A stretch of DNA of 64,000 nt, from the NCBI GenBank assembly GCA_041170585.1, contig JBEDNN010000053.1, forward strand, positions 1-64,000, read 5' to 3'. The DNA comes from JBDLSY01 sp041170585 (GTDB lineage: Bacteria > Pseudomonadota > Gammaproteobacteria > Burkholderiales > Burkholderiaceae_C). A model generated the notes under the pieces. The model saw only the letters and a list, made by a program, of their open reading frames with translations. It had not been told where the DNA came from and made no database searches. A program made the translations under genes and the position numbers. Shown one piece after another: positions 54,825-63,138 of the stretch. Each line of letters opens with the position of its first letter. Position 1 is the stretch's first letter.

Positions 54825-55646
54825 ATGAGTGAACTATTTAGTGCCATAGTGATGGGCATTGTAGAAGGATTAACAGAGTTTTTACCTGTTTCGTCAACAG
54901 GTCACTTGATTTTAACAGGGCATTTATTGGCTATGGATATGGCTTCTGACCGTATTCAAGTATTTACTATTGCCGTACAGACGGGGGCAATTTTAGCTTT
55001 ATGTTTATATTATTGGCAGAAAATTTGGTTCATTCTTAAAGGATTACCCAAAGAACTTTCATCACAACGCTTCGCAATGAACGTAGTCATTGCTTGTATT
55101 CCCGCTATTATAATGGGCTTGTTATTTCAAAAAACCATTAAAAGTGTATTATTTAATGCCCCTGTAGTTGCGACTACTTTTATTGTTGGTGGCTTGATTA
55201 TTTTGTGGGCAGAACGCCGTCAAAATATTGATCGTGTACACAACACCGAAGATTTAACCTTGTTTGATGCAGTTAAAGTTGGATTTTTACAATGCTTATC
55301 ACTCATTCCAGGCACTAGCCGATCTGGCTCAACTATTATTGGGGGTATGTTGCTGGGTTTAAAACGGCAAGTTGCAACAGAATTTAGCTTTTTTCTAGCC
55401 ATTCCTTTATTAATAGGTGCTGCGTTATATGATTTTTATAAGCACTATGCAATATTTAGCGTATCTGATATTCCTTTATTTTTAGCTGGGATTGTTGCGT
55501 CATTTATAACAGCTTTATTGGTTATTCGCTGGTTATTACGCTATGTAGCTAGCCATACATTTGTAGTATTTGCCTACTACCGCATTGCTTTTGGATTGCT
55601 TGTATTGATAACGGCAAAAATGAATTGGATTGCTTGGAAAGCTTAA
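54825..55646 (+). CDS. uppP: Undecaprenyl-diphosphatase UppP/BacA
   Basis: Dephosphorylates undecaprenyl diphosphate to recycle the lipid carrier; overproduction gives bacitracin resistance in other species. Multi-pass membrane protein of 273 residues with both signatures: GLTEFLPVSSTGHLILTG and SLIPGTSRSGSTIIGGMLLG. Read-through coupling with panC. Confidence 0.96.
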   Translation: MSELFSAIVMGIVEGLTEFLPVSSTGHLILTGHLLAMDMASDRIQVFTIAVQTGAILALCLYYWQKIWFILKGLPKELSSQRFAMNVVIACIPAIIMGLLFQKTIKSVLFNAPVVATTFIVGGLIILWAERRQNIDRVHNTEDLTLFDAVKVGFLQCLSLIPGTSRSGSTIIGGMLLGLKRQVATEFSFFLAIPLLIGAALYDFYKHYAIFSVSDIPLFLAGIVASFITALLVIRWLLRYVASHTFVVFAYYRIAFGLLVLITAKMNWIAWKA

Positions 55647-55874
55647 TATGAAATATCTACACATATATTTTTTGGTAAAAATAGACTATAAAAAATTGAA
55701 TCATTCATAGTCAGTCGTATTAAATAGTCATAAAAATATACATATATATTGTATATATTATATTGTATATGTTTGTTTTTTAAATGTTAATTGTTTACAA
55801 TTGAAAGGTACTGATTATCAAAATAAATAATCAGTAGGATATTTTTAATTTTAAATTAATTTAGGAAAATATTT

Positions 55875-56297
55875 ATGCCAAATTTAAAAGGTACGCGTAC
55901 ACATCAAAATTTAAAAGATGCATTCGCTGGTGAATCTCAAGCTAATCGTCGTTATTTATATTTTGCAAATAAAGCGGATATTGAAGGACATCCAGAAGTG
56001 GCGATGTTATTTCGTTCAACCGCTGAAGGCGAAACGGGTCATGCTCATGGTCATTTAGATTATTTAGCTTTAGTCGGCGATCCTGCAACCGATATGCCAA
56101 TGGGTTCTACTGTAGACAATTTGCGTTCAGCTGTGGCTGGTGAAACCCATGAATATACCGATATGTACCCAGGTATGGCAAAAGCAGCCCGTGAAGAAGG
56201 TTTTGATGAAATCGCAGATTGGTTTGAAACATTGGCTAAAGCCGAACGTAGCCATGCCAATAAATATGCTAAAGCGGTTGAAAATTTAAATACTTAA
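55875..56297 (+). CDS. Short rubrerythrin-type diiron protein
   Basis: 140-residue ferritin-like protein, probably a peroxide-reducing or oxygen-stress enzyme. Diiron ligands appear as Glu20 (AGESQANRRY), Glu53 and His56 (EGETGHAHGH), Glu90 and Glu93 (GETHEY), Glu124 and His127 (AERSHANKY). The usual C-terminal rubredoxin domain is absent. A good AGGAAAA ribosome site precedes the ATG. It is followed by a strong terminator and then by a cysteine-rich Fe-S protein and a DUF3501 gene, a trio seen together in other proteobacteria, suggesting that the Fe-S protein acts as its redox partner. Confidence 0.9.
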   Translation: MPNLKGTRTHQNLKDAFAGESQANRRYLYFANKADIEGHPEVAMLFRSTAEGETGHAHGHLDYLALVGDPATDMPMGSTVDNLRSAVAGETHEYTDMYPGMAKAAREEGFDEIADWFETLAKAERSHANKYAKAVENLNT

Positions 56298-56440
56298 ATA
56301 ATTAACTAATTAACGTTAATAAATAGTCTATTTAATTATATTTTGAATATATTTAGCTGTTTAAAATCTTTTTATATACACTATGTACACTGATTAATAT
56401 TAATATTAAATATTAATAGTTTAAAGGTATCATTAATACC

Positions 56441-56482
56441 ACGCTGCTTTGCTTATTTTAAATAAGCAAGTAGCGTTTTTTA
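56441..56482 (+). terminator. Rho-independent terminator after the rubrerythrin gene
   Basis: Stem ACGCT plus TTGCTTATTT pairing with AAATAAGCAA and AGCGT, followed by a T-run (GTTTTTTAATG). It lies between the rubrerythrin gene and the Fe-S protein gene, so the two may be partly uncoupled in transcription. Confidence 0.8.
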
Positions 56483-56521
56483 ATGTTTTTTGTAAAATAT
56501 ATATGCTTTTTTGGAGTATTT

Positions 56522-57859
56522 ATGCAACGTGAAGGTAACTTAGAAGCGACCCAGCGCCATCCATTAGATTGGATGAATCCAGACTTTTATAATGAAGATT
56601 TAACATTAAAAGAAATGGAACGTGTATTTGATGCATGCCATGGTTGTCGTCGTTGTGTAAGCTTATGTCAAGCATTTCCTACTTTATTTGATTTAGTCGA
56701 TGAATCAACAACATTTGAAGTCGATGGGGTTGATAAAAAAGATTATGCAAAAGTAGTTGATCAGTGTTATTTATGCGACGTGTGTTTTGAAACAAAATGT
56801 CCTTATGTTCCTCCTCACCCTTGGGGTTTAGATTTTCCGCATTTGATGTTGCGTTATAAAGCGATTCAATTTAAACAAGGGACGCCGACTCAATTTAGAG
56901 ACAAACAATTGTCTAATACGGTGCGTAATGGAAAGTTAGCGAGTATTCCTGTAGTGGTACACACTATAAATGCCTTAAATAAAAATAAAACAGCACGTAA
57001 AGCATTAGAACAAGTATTGGGTGTGCATCAAGAGGCTTGGCTTCCTTCATTTACATCTAAACCGTTGCCTTCTAACGCACCTGTATCTAAAAATTATCCT
57101 GTAATTAACGGTAAAAAAACCCCTGGTAAAATAGCCATTTATAGTACCTGTTATGTAAATTATAATGAACCTGGAATTGGTTTAGACTTTATGGCAATTT
57201 TAGACCATAATAAAATACCTTATTTATTGGTTGAAAAACAAAGTTGTTGTGGTATGCCTAAATTAGAATTAGGTGATTTAGACAGTGTGGCTGCTAATAA
57301 AGAAAAAAATATTCCTAAATTGGCTGCATTAGCAAAAGAAGGTTATGCCATTATTGGTTTAATTCCATCTTGTACTTTAATGTTTAAACAAGAATTACCA
57401 TTAATATTTCCAAATTGTCAAGACACTCAATTGGTTAAATCAGCGATGTTTGATCCGTTTCAATATTTGGAAGCTAGAAAAAAAGACGGTTTATTAAATA
57501 TTGAATTTAAACAAGCATTGGGTAGTATTAGTTATCATGTGGCTTGTCATTTACGTGTGCAAAATATTGGCTTAAAAACGCGTGATTTTTTACAAGCGAT
57601 TTTAGACACTAAAGTAAATACGATTGAACGTTGTTCTGGTCATGCGGGTACATATGGCGTTAAAAAAGAATTTCATGACAATGCTAAAAAAATTGGTAAG
57701 CCTGTATTTAAAGCAGTGGCTGAGCAAAAGCCTGATTGGATAGCCAGTGATTGTCAATTGGCAGCTCATCATATTAATGATGGCTTAAAGGGTTTAATGG
57801 ATACCACAGATAAATTGTCTCATCCTATTACTTTAGTGCGTAAGGCTTACGGTATTTAA
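56522..57859 (+). CDS. GlpC-like 4Fe-4S / CCG-domain oxidoreductase subunit
   Basis: 445 residues from the ATG at 56522 (an upstream ATG at 56483 would add 13 hydrophobic residues). The N-terminal ferredoxin-like part has two 4Fe-4S motifs (CHGCRRCVSLC and CYLCDVCFETKC). The C-terminal part has two CCG (heterodisulfide reductase-type) modules: CCGMPKLELGD and HVACHLRVQN with CSGHAGTYG. The family is related to GlpC and HdrD. It is probably a redox partner of the adjacent rubrerythrin; the electron donor and acceptor are unproven. Confidence 0.88.
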   Translation: MQREGNLEATQRHPLDWMNPDFYNEDLTLKEMERVFDACHGCRRCVSLCQAFPTLFDLVDESTTFEVDGVDKKDYAKVVDQCYLCDVCFETKCPYVPPHPWGLDFPHLMLRYKAIQFKQGTPTQFRDKQLSNTVRNGKLASIPVVVHTINALNKNKTARKALEQVLGVHQEAWLPSFTSKPLPSNAPVSKNYPVINGKKTPGKIAIYSTCYVNYNEPGIGLDFMAILDHNKIPYLLVEKQSCCGMPKLELGDLDSVAANKEKNIPKLAALAKEGYAIIGLIPSCTLMFKQELPLIFPNCQDTQLVKSAMFDPFQYLEARKKDGLLNIEFKQALGSISYHVACHLRVQNIGLKTRDFLQAILDTKVNTIERCSGHAGTYGVKKEFHDNAKKIGKPVFKAVAEQKPDWIASDCQLAAHHINDGLKGLMDTTDKLSHPITLVRKAYGI

Positions 57860-57860
57860 T

Positions 57861-57908
57861 AGTCATTGAGTCATTAAGTCATTAAGTCGTTGAATTATTG
57901 AGTCATTG
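57861..57908. repeat. 8-bp tandem array, six units of AGTCATT(G/A)
   Basis: Six head-to-tail units directly after the stop codon of the Fe-S protein gene (AGTCATTG, AGTCATTA, AGTCATTA, AGTCGTTG, AATTATTG, AGTCATTG). The third non-coding array with an 8-bp period in this window. Confidence 0.88.
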
Positions 57909-57968
57909 GACAGTACTATAATCGGTAAATATATTTAATTAACAACAATAAATTTATAAGGAATCATA

Positions 57969-58568
57969 ATGGAACATTCAATATATACACAAGCATTATC
58001 AAGAAAAACAGTATGGACGTTAGAAAATTATTCAAAATTACGTCAAGATTTTCGTAAAGTGGTGATGGCACATAAAAAAAATAGAACAGTATTTTTAGGA
58101 GAGCACTTAAATCTTTTATTTGAAGATACGATGACGGTTCGTTATCAAGTGCAAGAAATGCTACGTATTGAAAAAATATTTGAAGAGTCAGGTATTCAAG
58201 ATGAGTTATCAGCTTATATGCCATTGTTACCGACGGGTAAAAATTTAAAAGCAACGATGATGATTGAATATCCAGTGGTTGATGAACGTCGTCAAGCTTT
58301 GAAACGTTTGCGTGGTATTGAGCGACAAGTCTATATTCAAATTAATGGAGGTATAAAAATTTATGCCATTGCAGATGAAGATTTATCTCGTGAAACAGAT
58401 GAAAAAACTTCAGCGGTTCATTTTATGCGATTTGAATTATCGCAAAATGACATTGATCGTGTTAAGCAAGGTGCTGCATTAACAGTTGGAGTAGACCACG
58501 AACAATATAAACAAGCGATTGAGTTGATAGGTGATACCCGTAATAGTTTAGTGTCTGATTTAAATTAA
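57969..58568 (+). CDS. DUF3501 family protein
   Basis: 199-residue protein of unknown function in family DUF3501. Seen: NYSKLRQDFRKVVMAHKKNR, HLNLLFEDTMTVRYQVQEMLRIE, LKATMMIEYPVVDERRQALKRLRGIER and a C-terminal FMRFELSQNDIDRVKQGAALTVGVDHEQY. No transmembrane segment or metal motif stands out. AAGGAATC precedes the ATG. It follows the rubrerythrin and GlpC-like genes, its usual company. Confidence 0.88.
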   Translation: MEHSIYTQALSRKTVWTLENYSKLRQDFRKVVMAHKKNRTVFLGEHLNLLFEDTMTVRYQVQEMLRIEKIFEESGIQDELSAYMPLLPTGKNLKATMMIEYPVVDERRQALKRLRGIERQVYIQINGGIKIYAIADEDLSRETDEKTSAVHFMRFELSQNDIDRVKQGAALTVGVDHEQYKQAIELIGDTRNSLVSDLN

Positions 58569-58700
58569 ATTTAATTCATAATAAAACAGCATAAATAAGA
58601 TATATTAATATATATCTACCATATCCCCTTTATGTCTATCTAAGCAATTAAGTAAGTAGAAAATTTAGTCAATCAACAAATACTGCTACAATTAGTTTAT
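58569..58700. other. Leader region before the cobalamin riboswitch
   Basis: About 130 bp between the DUF3501 stop and the riboswitch. It should hold the btuB promoter. Nothing more is identified. Confidence 0.4.
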
Positions 58701-58876
58701 CTAGGTGCTTGGCTAGGATTAAAATTAGTCAGTTAAACGGGAAACACACACGTGTGCTGCCCCCGCAACGGTAATTCTGTAAACACATTAAGTATGCCAC
58801 TGAGCCGCTACGTCGCTTGGGAAGGTTTAATGTGTGTTGATTCATCAACAGCAGAATAGCCCGGATACCGGCCTAG
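58701..58876 (+). promoter_or_regulatory. Cobalamin riboswitch
   Basis: A B12-sensing RNA element. The paired ends CTAGGT and GCCTAG close the structure (P1). Core pieces are GGGAA, CTGCCCCCGCAACGGTAA, CACTGAGCCGC, GGGAAGG and the B12 box AGCCCGGATACC at 58858-58869, all in the canonical order. It precedes btuB with 102 bp to the likely start codon, so B12 should repress btuB at translation or transcription. Confidence 0.95.
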
Positions 58877-58978
58877 ATTTACGGTACACCGTAATTGTCG
58901 TGCAGTTTATTTAGTATAAAACTGTTTTTCTTACGCTCGGGGTGTGGCGTAATCACTCATCGCTTGAAAGTTTTATCC

Positions 58979-60862
58979 ATGCAATCTTGTTTTAAATTTA
59001 AGTATTCAGCCTTCACTGTCGCTGTTTTAAGTAGTTATGCCACAACAGTCAACGCACAAGTTGATAAATCAATAAATTCGCAATTACCGACCATTGTTGT
59101 AACAGCCAGCCGCTTGCCACAAACTGTGGCCAATAGTATTGCCAATACCAGCGTCATTACCCGTGGAGATATTGAGCGCAGTGGTGCAGTTGATTTACCT
59201 ACTTTACTACTCACACAAGCGGGTATTGAATTTGGTCGTAATGGGGGTGTCGGTCAAGCCTCTAGTATTTTTATGCGTGGTATGCCATCACGTAATACCT
59301 TGGTATTAATAGACGGTATAGCAATCAATACTCAAAATGATGGAGCACCTAATTTAGATATAGTAGATTTAGAATTGATTGAGCGTATTGAAATTGTACG
59401 CGGCAATGTCAGTGCTGCGTATGGTTCTAATGCTTCGGGCGGTGTCATTCAAATATTTACTAAACAAGCTAAATTAAACAATAAGGGTGATATATCAGGC
59501 AATGTTACTGTAGTCACTGGCACACCCAAACAAGGTAAATTCGCAGCTAATCTCAATACAGGTACAGTTAATACTGGCATATCAATCGGTGTAAGCCGTA
59601 GCTCAATTGACAATGACAGTGCGCAACGAATTGATCAAAATAAAAGAGCTAACCCAGATTTAGATGGTTCAGCACAAACGACAGCCCGTTTAGCCATCAA
59701 CCACCGTGTTTCAGACCAACTGCGTTTGGGCGTACAGACTTTTAGTACTAAGAAAAATACGCAATATGACAGTTCACCAACTAAAGATGACCGCTCACAC
59801 ACCCGTTTTAGCCACTTAAACAGTTCTATTGATTGGGCAACCACACCCAATCAGTTACTTCAGATTAAAGTAGGCGAACAACGTGAAAACGCCGTGGATA
59901 CAACTGATGCTTTAAAAAAGAGTAATAGCCAAAATCGCCGCCAAATCATTAGTGTGCAAAACACGTGGTCAATCGGTGAAAAAGGCAGTGCTTTACTGGG
60001 TATTGAACAAGAATCAGGACGCTTTGCCAGTGAATATTTTGGTGCTTTTGGTTCAAAAACGGCTTCAGTTGAACGCAATTTAAATGCTTTATTAGTAGGC
60101 TGGCAAGATAAAAAAAATCGCCTTGGGTGGAATGCTAACTTGCGTCGCGACAGCGGTGCTGGTCATCAAGTCAATACGTATGCGGTGGGCGTTAGTTATG
60201 ATATTACTCCAGAACTGTCGGTACGTGCCAGCCAAGCAACTGCGTTTAACCGCCCTACTTTAGGACAAGTTTATCAAACTAGTTATGGTAATTTGTTATT
60301 AGTGCCTGAAGAATCACGCAATAAAGAACTCGGTATACAGTGGCAAAAAGGCAAAAATCTAATGCGTTTAACCGCATTTCGTGCCAAAATTGATAATCAA
60401 TTTGGATTTAACCCACTCACTTATCAAACTATTAATATTGATAAAGCCAGTAACCAAGGGTTAGAGTTATTAGCAGAAACACCTATGCCTTGGAATTCTG
60501 GCGTATTGCGTTTAGGCTTTAATTCACACCGTCCAATTAATGCCATAACAGGACAAGCTTTAGCACGTCGTGCTAAACAGCAACTACACCTCAATCTTTC
60601 GGGTGCAAAGGTAGATTGGAGCTGGGGGGTTAATGCTAATTATGTTGCTAGCCGTAATGATACTAATTACAACGGATTTCCTTATTTACCTGTGGTGTTA
60701 AAGTCTTATGTTAAATTAGACACCCATATCGCTTACACCTTAAACCGTAAATCCACTATTTCATTGAGTTTAAATAATTTAACCCGTGTACAAGACGCTT
60801 CAGCCTATAGTTACAGTGGTACGCCACGCAGTGCTGTATTGCGGTTTAACTACACGCTGTAA
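58979..60862 (+). CDS. btuB: TonB-dependent vitamin B12 receptor BtuB
   Basis: Outer-membrane barrel that imports cobalamin, energised by TonB. Signal peptide ends TTVNA; TonB box-like LPTIVVTASRL; plug domain with RGMPSRNTLVLIDGIAIN and GSNASGGVIQIFTKQ; 22-strand barrel ending in a TonB-receptor C-terminus with AVLRFNYTL. The frame extends upstream to an ATG at 58895, but that lies in the riboswitch expression platform; the ATG at 58979 (MQSCFKF) begins a normal signal peptide. About 627 residues. Regulated by the cobalamin riboswitch just upstream. Confidence 0.93.
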   Translation: MQSCFKFKYSAFTVAVLSSYATTVNAQVDKSINSQLPTIVVTASRLPQTVANSIANTSVITRGDIERSGAVDLPTLLLTQAGIEFGRNGGVGQASSIFMRGMPSRNTLVLIDGIAINTQNDGAPNLDIVDLELIERIEIVRGNVSAAYGSNASGGVIQIFTKQAKLNNKGDISGNVTVVTGTPKQGKFAANLNTGTVNTGISIGVSRSSIDNDSAQRIDQNKRANPDLDGSAQTTARLAINHRVSDQLRLGVQTFSTKKNTQYDSSPTKDDRSHTRFSHLNSSIDWATTPNQLLQIKVGEQRENAVDTTDALKKSNSQNRRQIISVQNTWSIGEKGSALLGIEQESGRFASEYFGAFGSKTASVERNLNALLVGWQDKKNRLGWNANLRRDSGAGHQVNTYAVGVSYDITPELSVRASQATAFNRPTLGQVYQTSYGNLLLVPEESRNKELGIQWQKGKNLMRLTAFRAKIDNQFGFNPLTYQTINIDKASNQGLELLAETPMPWNSGVLRLGFNSHRPINAITGQALARRAKQQLHLNLSGAKVDWSWGVNANYVASRNDTNYNGFPYLPVVLKSYVKLDTHIAYTLNRKSTISLSLNNLTRVQDASAYSYSGTPRSAVLRFNYTL

Positions 60863-60921
60863 GTAAATTTCTGTTAAAACTATTAAAAAATATAATTTTT
60901 TAGCCTTAAAACACACGGTCT

Positions 60922-60965
60922 GAATCAGGATTTTCAAGATTTATAGATTTTAAAAATCCTGATTC
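60922..60965. terminator. Bidirectional terminator between btuB and ppnP
   Basis: Perfect 13-bp inverted repeat GAATCAGGATTTT (60922-60934) and AAAATCCTGATTC (60953-60965) with an 18-nt loop, positioned between two convergent genes. Flanking A and T runs make it suitable in both directions. Confidence 0.75.
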
Positions 60966-60994
60966 TAACCATTATTTGTAGTGTGAAATGCTAT

Positions 60995-61321
60995 TTATGC
61001 AAAATGACAAATATAGTGATAGCTCATACCCTCTGCTACCCGAATATCAAAAGTAGCTTGTGCAGGCACATTAAAACACTCACCTGCTTTTGAAGCTATC
61101 CAAACAGCACTGTTGTTTAATTGATACTCACACCCGCCCGAAACACATTCCATTGTTTCAGCAACTTGAGTATTAAACGTCAAAGTACTCGGCAGTATAA
61201 CGCCTACTGATTTTTTAGTGCCATCAGACATAGTAAAACTATGGCTAACGCACTTACCATCAAAATACACGTTAGCGACTGTCGTTAGATTAACTGTATT
61301 GATTACTGTGGTGATAGCCAT
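60995..61321 (-). CDS. ppnP: Pyrimidine/purine nucleoside phosphorylase PpnP
   Basis: Small cupin-fold enzyme phosphorolysing several nucleosides (formerly YaiE, DUF1255). Conserved YFDGKCVSHSF, SVGVILPSTLTFNT, EMECVSGGCEYQL and the C-terminal GECFNVPAQATFDIRVAEGMSYHYICHF. 108 residues versus 94 in E. coli, with a short N-terminal extension. It starts one base after the argG stop, so it is in the argG transcript. Confidence 0.9.
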   Translation of the reverse strand: MAITTVINTVNLTTVANVYFDGKCVSHSFTMSDGTKKSVGVILPSTLTFNTQVAETMECVSGGCEYQLNNSAVWIASKAGECFNVPAQATFDIRVAEGMSYHYICHFA

Positions 61322-61322
61322 A

Positions 61323-62807
61323 TTATTCTTTCGCCTTAGCCGTTGCCTTTTTAACTGCCTTAATGGTTTTTACAGTTATTTTATCGTTTGTTTTATTAAT
61401 TCCTTTAATAACGGCTTTATTAGTAACGGCTTTAACTACTTTGGGTTTGGATTCGGTTTTTTTAATGGTTGTAACTTTAGTTACAGGTTTAGTTACAGGT
61501 TTAACTATATTTTTTATAGGTTTATTGATAGAAGACGTATTTTCACTATCACGCATTTGCTTTAAATTACCTGCGATTCGCATTCTAAGGGCATTTAATT
61601 TAATAAAACCTGCTGCGTCTGCTTGATTGTATGCCCCGCCGTCATCATCAAAACTAGAAATATTCTTATCAAATAAACTGTCAGTCAAACTTTCACGACT
61701 AACACACATCACAGTGCCTTTATACAATTTAAGTTTAACCGTACCATTAACTGTGGCTTGACTTTGGTCTATTAAACCTTGCAACAATTTACGTTCTGGG
61801 CTAAACCAAAAGCCGTTATAAATTAATCGGCTATAGCGTGGCATTAAATCATCTTTTAATGCAAGCACTTCACGGTCTAAAGTTATGGATTCAATCGCTC
61901 TATGGCCTATTAACATAATAGCCCCACCCGGTGTTTCGTAACATCCACGCGATTTCATACCCACAAAACGATTCTCAACCTTGTCTAAACGGCCGACACC
62001 ATGAGTCCCACCGATTTTATTTAATGTTTCTAAAACAGTAGCGGGCGACATTGCGACCCCGTCAATGGCTACGATATCGCCTTTGGCATAGGTGAGTTCA
62101 ATAAACTGTGCTTTGTTAGGGGCTTTTTCTGGACTGACTGTCAAACGCCACATTGAATCTTCAGCTTCAAAAGCAGGGTTTTCTAACACGCCGCCCTCAT
62201 AGCTAATATGGAGTAAATTAGCGTCCATACTATATGGCGCACTGCCTTGTCGTTTTTTAAAATCAACTGGAATACCATGCTTGTCCGCATAAGCTAACAT
62301 AGATTCTCGGCTAGACAATGACCACTCACGCCATGGAGCAATCACTTTGACATTTGGCATTAACGCATACGCACCCAATTCAAAACGCACTTGGTCATTA
62401 CCTTTTCCAGTTGCCCCATGGCTAATTGCATCGGCTTGAGTGTGTTTAGCAATCTCAACTAAACGCTGTGCAATTAAAGGACGAGCAATCGAAGTACCTA
62501 ATAAATATTCGCCTTCATAGACGGTATTTGCACGAAACATGGGGAATACAAAATCACGAACAAACTCTTCACGTAGGTCTTCAATAAAAATATTTTCGGG
62601 TTTAATGCCCATTTTAATGGCTTTGGCACGAGCCGCTTCTATTTCTTCGCCTTGACCAATGTCAGCGGTAAAAGTAATGACTTCACACTGATATTCATCT
62701 TGTAGCCATTTTAAAATAATGGAAGTATCCAAACCGCCGCTATAAGCCAAAACGACTTTATTGATTTTAGGTTTATTGTGTGTGTTATGAGATTGATTCG
62801 ATGTCAT
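61323..62807 (-). CDS. argG: Argininosuccinate synthase with a Lys-rich C-terminal extension
   Basis: Condenses citrulline and aspartate with ATP in arginine synthesis. Core motifs: KVVLAYSGGLDTSIILKWL (ATP pyrophosphatase P-loop), FTADIGQGEE, EGEYLLGTSIARPLIA, HGATGKGNDQVRFELG and KRQGSAPYSMDANLLHIS. The core normally ends near residue 420, at RMRIAGNLKQ. Here about 70 further residues follow, dominated by Lys, Thr, Val, Ala and Ile with few other types, partly in tandem VTKPVTK. No other urea-cycle genes are in the window; ppnP follows by one base. Confidence 0.96.
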   Translation of the reverse strand: MTSNQSHNTHNKPKINKVVLAYSGGLDTSIILKWLQDEYQCEVITFTADIGQGEEIEAARAKAIKMGIKPENIFIEDLREEFVRDFVFPMFRANTVYEGEYLLGTSIARPLIAQRLVEIAKHTQADAISHGATGKGNDQVRFELGAYALMPNVKVIAPWREWSLSSRESMLAYADKHGIPVDFKKRQGSAPYSMDANLLHISYEGGVLENPAFEAEDSMWRLTVSPEKAPNKAQFIELTYAKGDIVAIDGVAMSPATVLETLNKIGGTHGVGRLDKVENRFVGMKSRGCYETPGGAIMLIGHRAIESITLDREVLALKDDLMPRYSRLIYNGFWFSPERKLLQGLIDQSQATVNGTVKLKLYKGTVMCVSRESLTDSLFDKNISSFDDDGGAYNQADAAGFIKLNALRMRIAGNLKQMRDSENTSSINKPIKNIVKPVTKPVTKVTTIKKTESKPKVVKAVTNKAVIKGINKTNDKITVKTIKAVKKATAKAKE

Positions 62808-63138
62808 GAGTAAACCTGTACAGTCCTATATAAAAATTGAAATTAAAGTGAAGTGAACTAAATTAAATGATAAAAATAAATTGTACTATCTATTATTCTC
62901 ATGATATTGTTTCAATGTCACTCTTTTTAAAATTGTGCACTGTTGAACACCAGCGAATTGCCGTGGACGATTCGCTGGAATGATGGGTTAAGCATTAAAA
63001 GCTTTGGACGAGGTTATCGCACCAGTCCCGCTTGAACAAGGTTAGTAGTGAGTATAAAAATTTATTAAAAATACTGTAAGAAAAATATGACAATACTTTT
63101 CTTACAACGCCTTTATTAAATAAATTTCACCTATTCTA
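62808..63138. other. Gap with a GC-richer palindrome between argG and a membrane protein gene
   Basis: 331 bp without a recognised gene. It contains a GC-richer block (about 62935-63045), unlike its surroundings, including the inverted repeat CCAGCGAAT (62950-62958) / ATTCGCTGG (62970-62978). A second inverted repeat, TGTAAGAAAA (63075-63084) / TTTTCTTACA (63097-63106), is a likely terminator for the membrane-protein gene. The origin of the GC-richer block is unknown. Confidence 0.6.
63075..63106 (-). terminator. Probable terminator of the membrane-protein gene
   Basis: Ten-bp inverted repeat TGTAAGAAAA / TTTTCTTACA with a 12-nt loop, followed on the minus strand by GTATTTTTAAT. It lies 33 bp downstream of the gene's stop. 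Confidence 0.6.

Noticed and set aside
58895..58978. Upstream start for BtuB at the first ATG of the open frame
   Set aside because: It lies directly behind the riboswitch core and adds 28 residues before a good signal peptide; the ATG at 58979 is preferred.
62940..63045. Integron attC site
   Set aside because: GTTAAGC- and GTTAG-like boxes occur, but they do not line up with a proper stem structure and no integrase gene is present.
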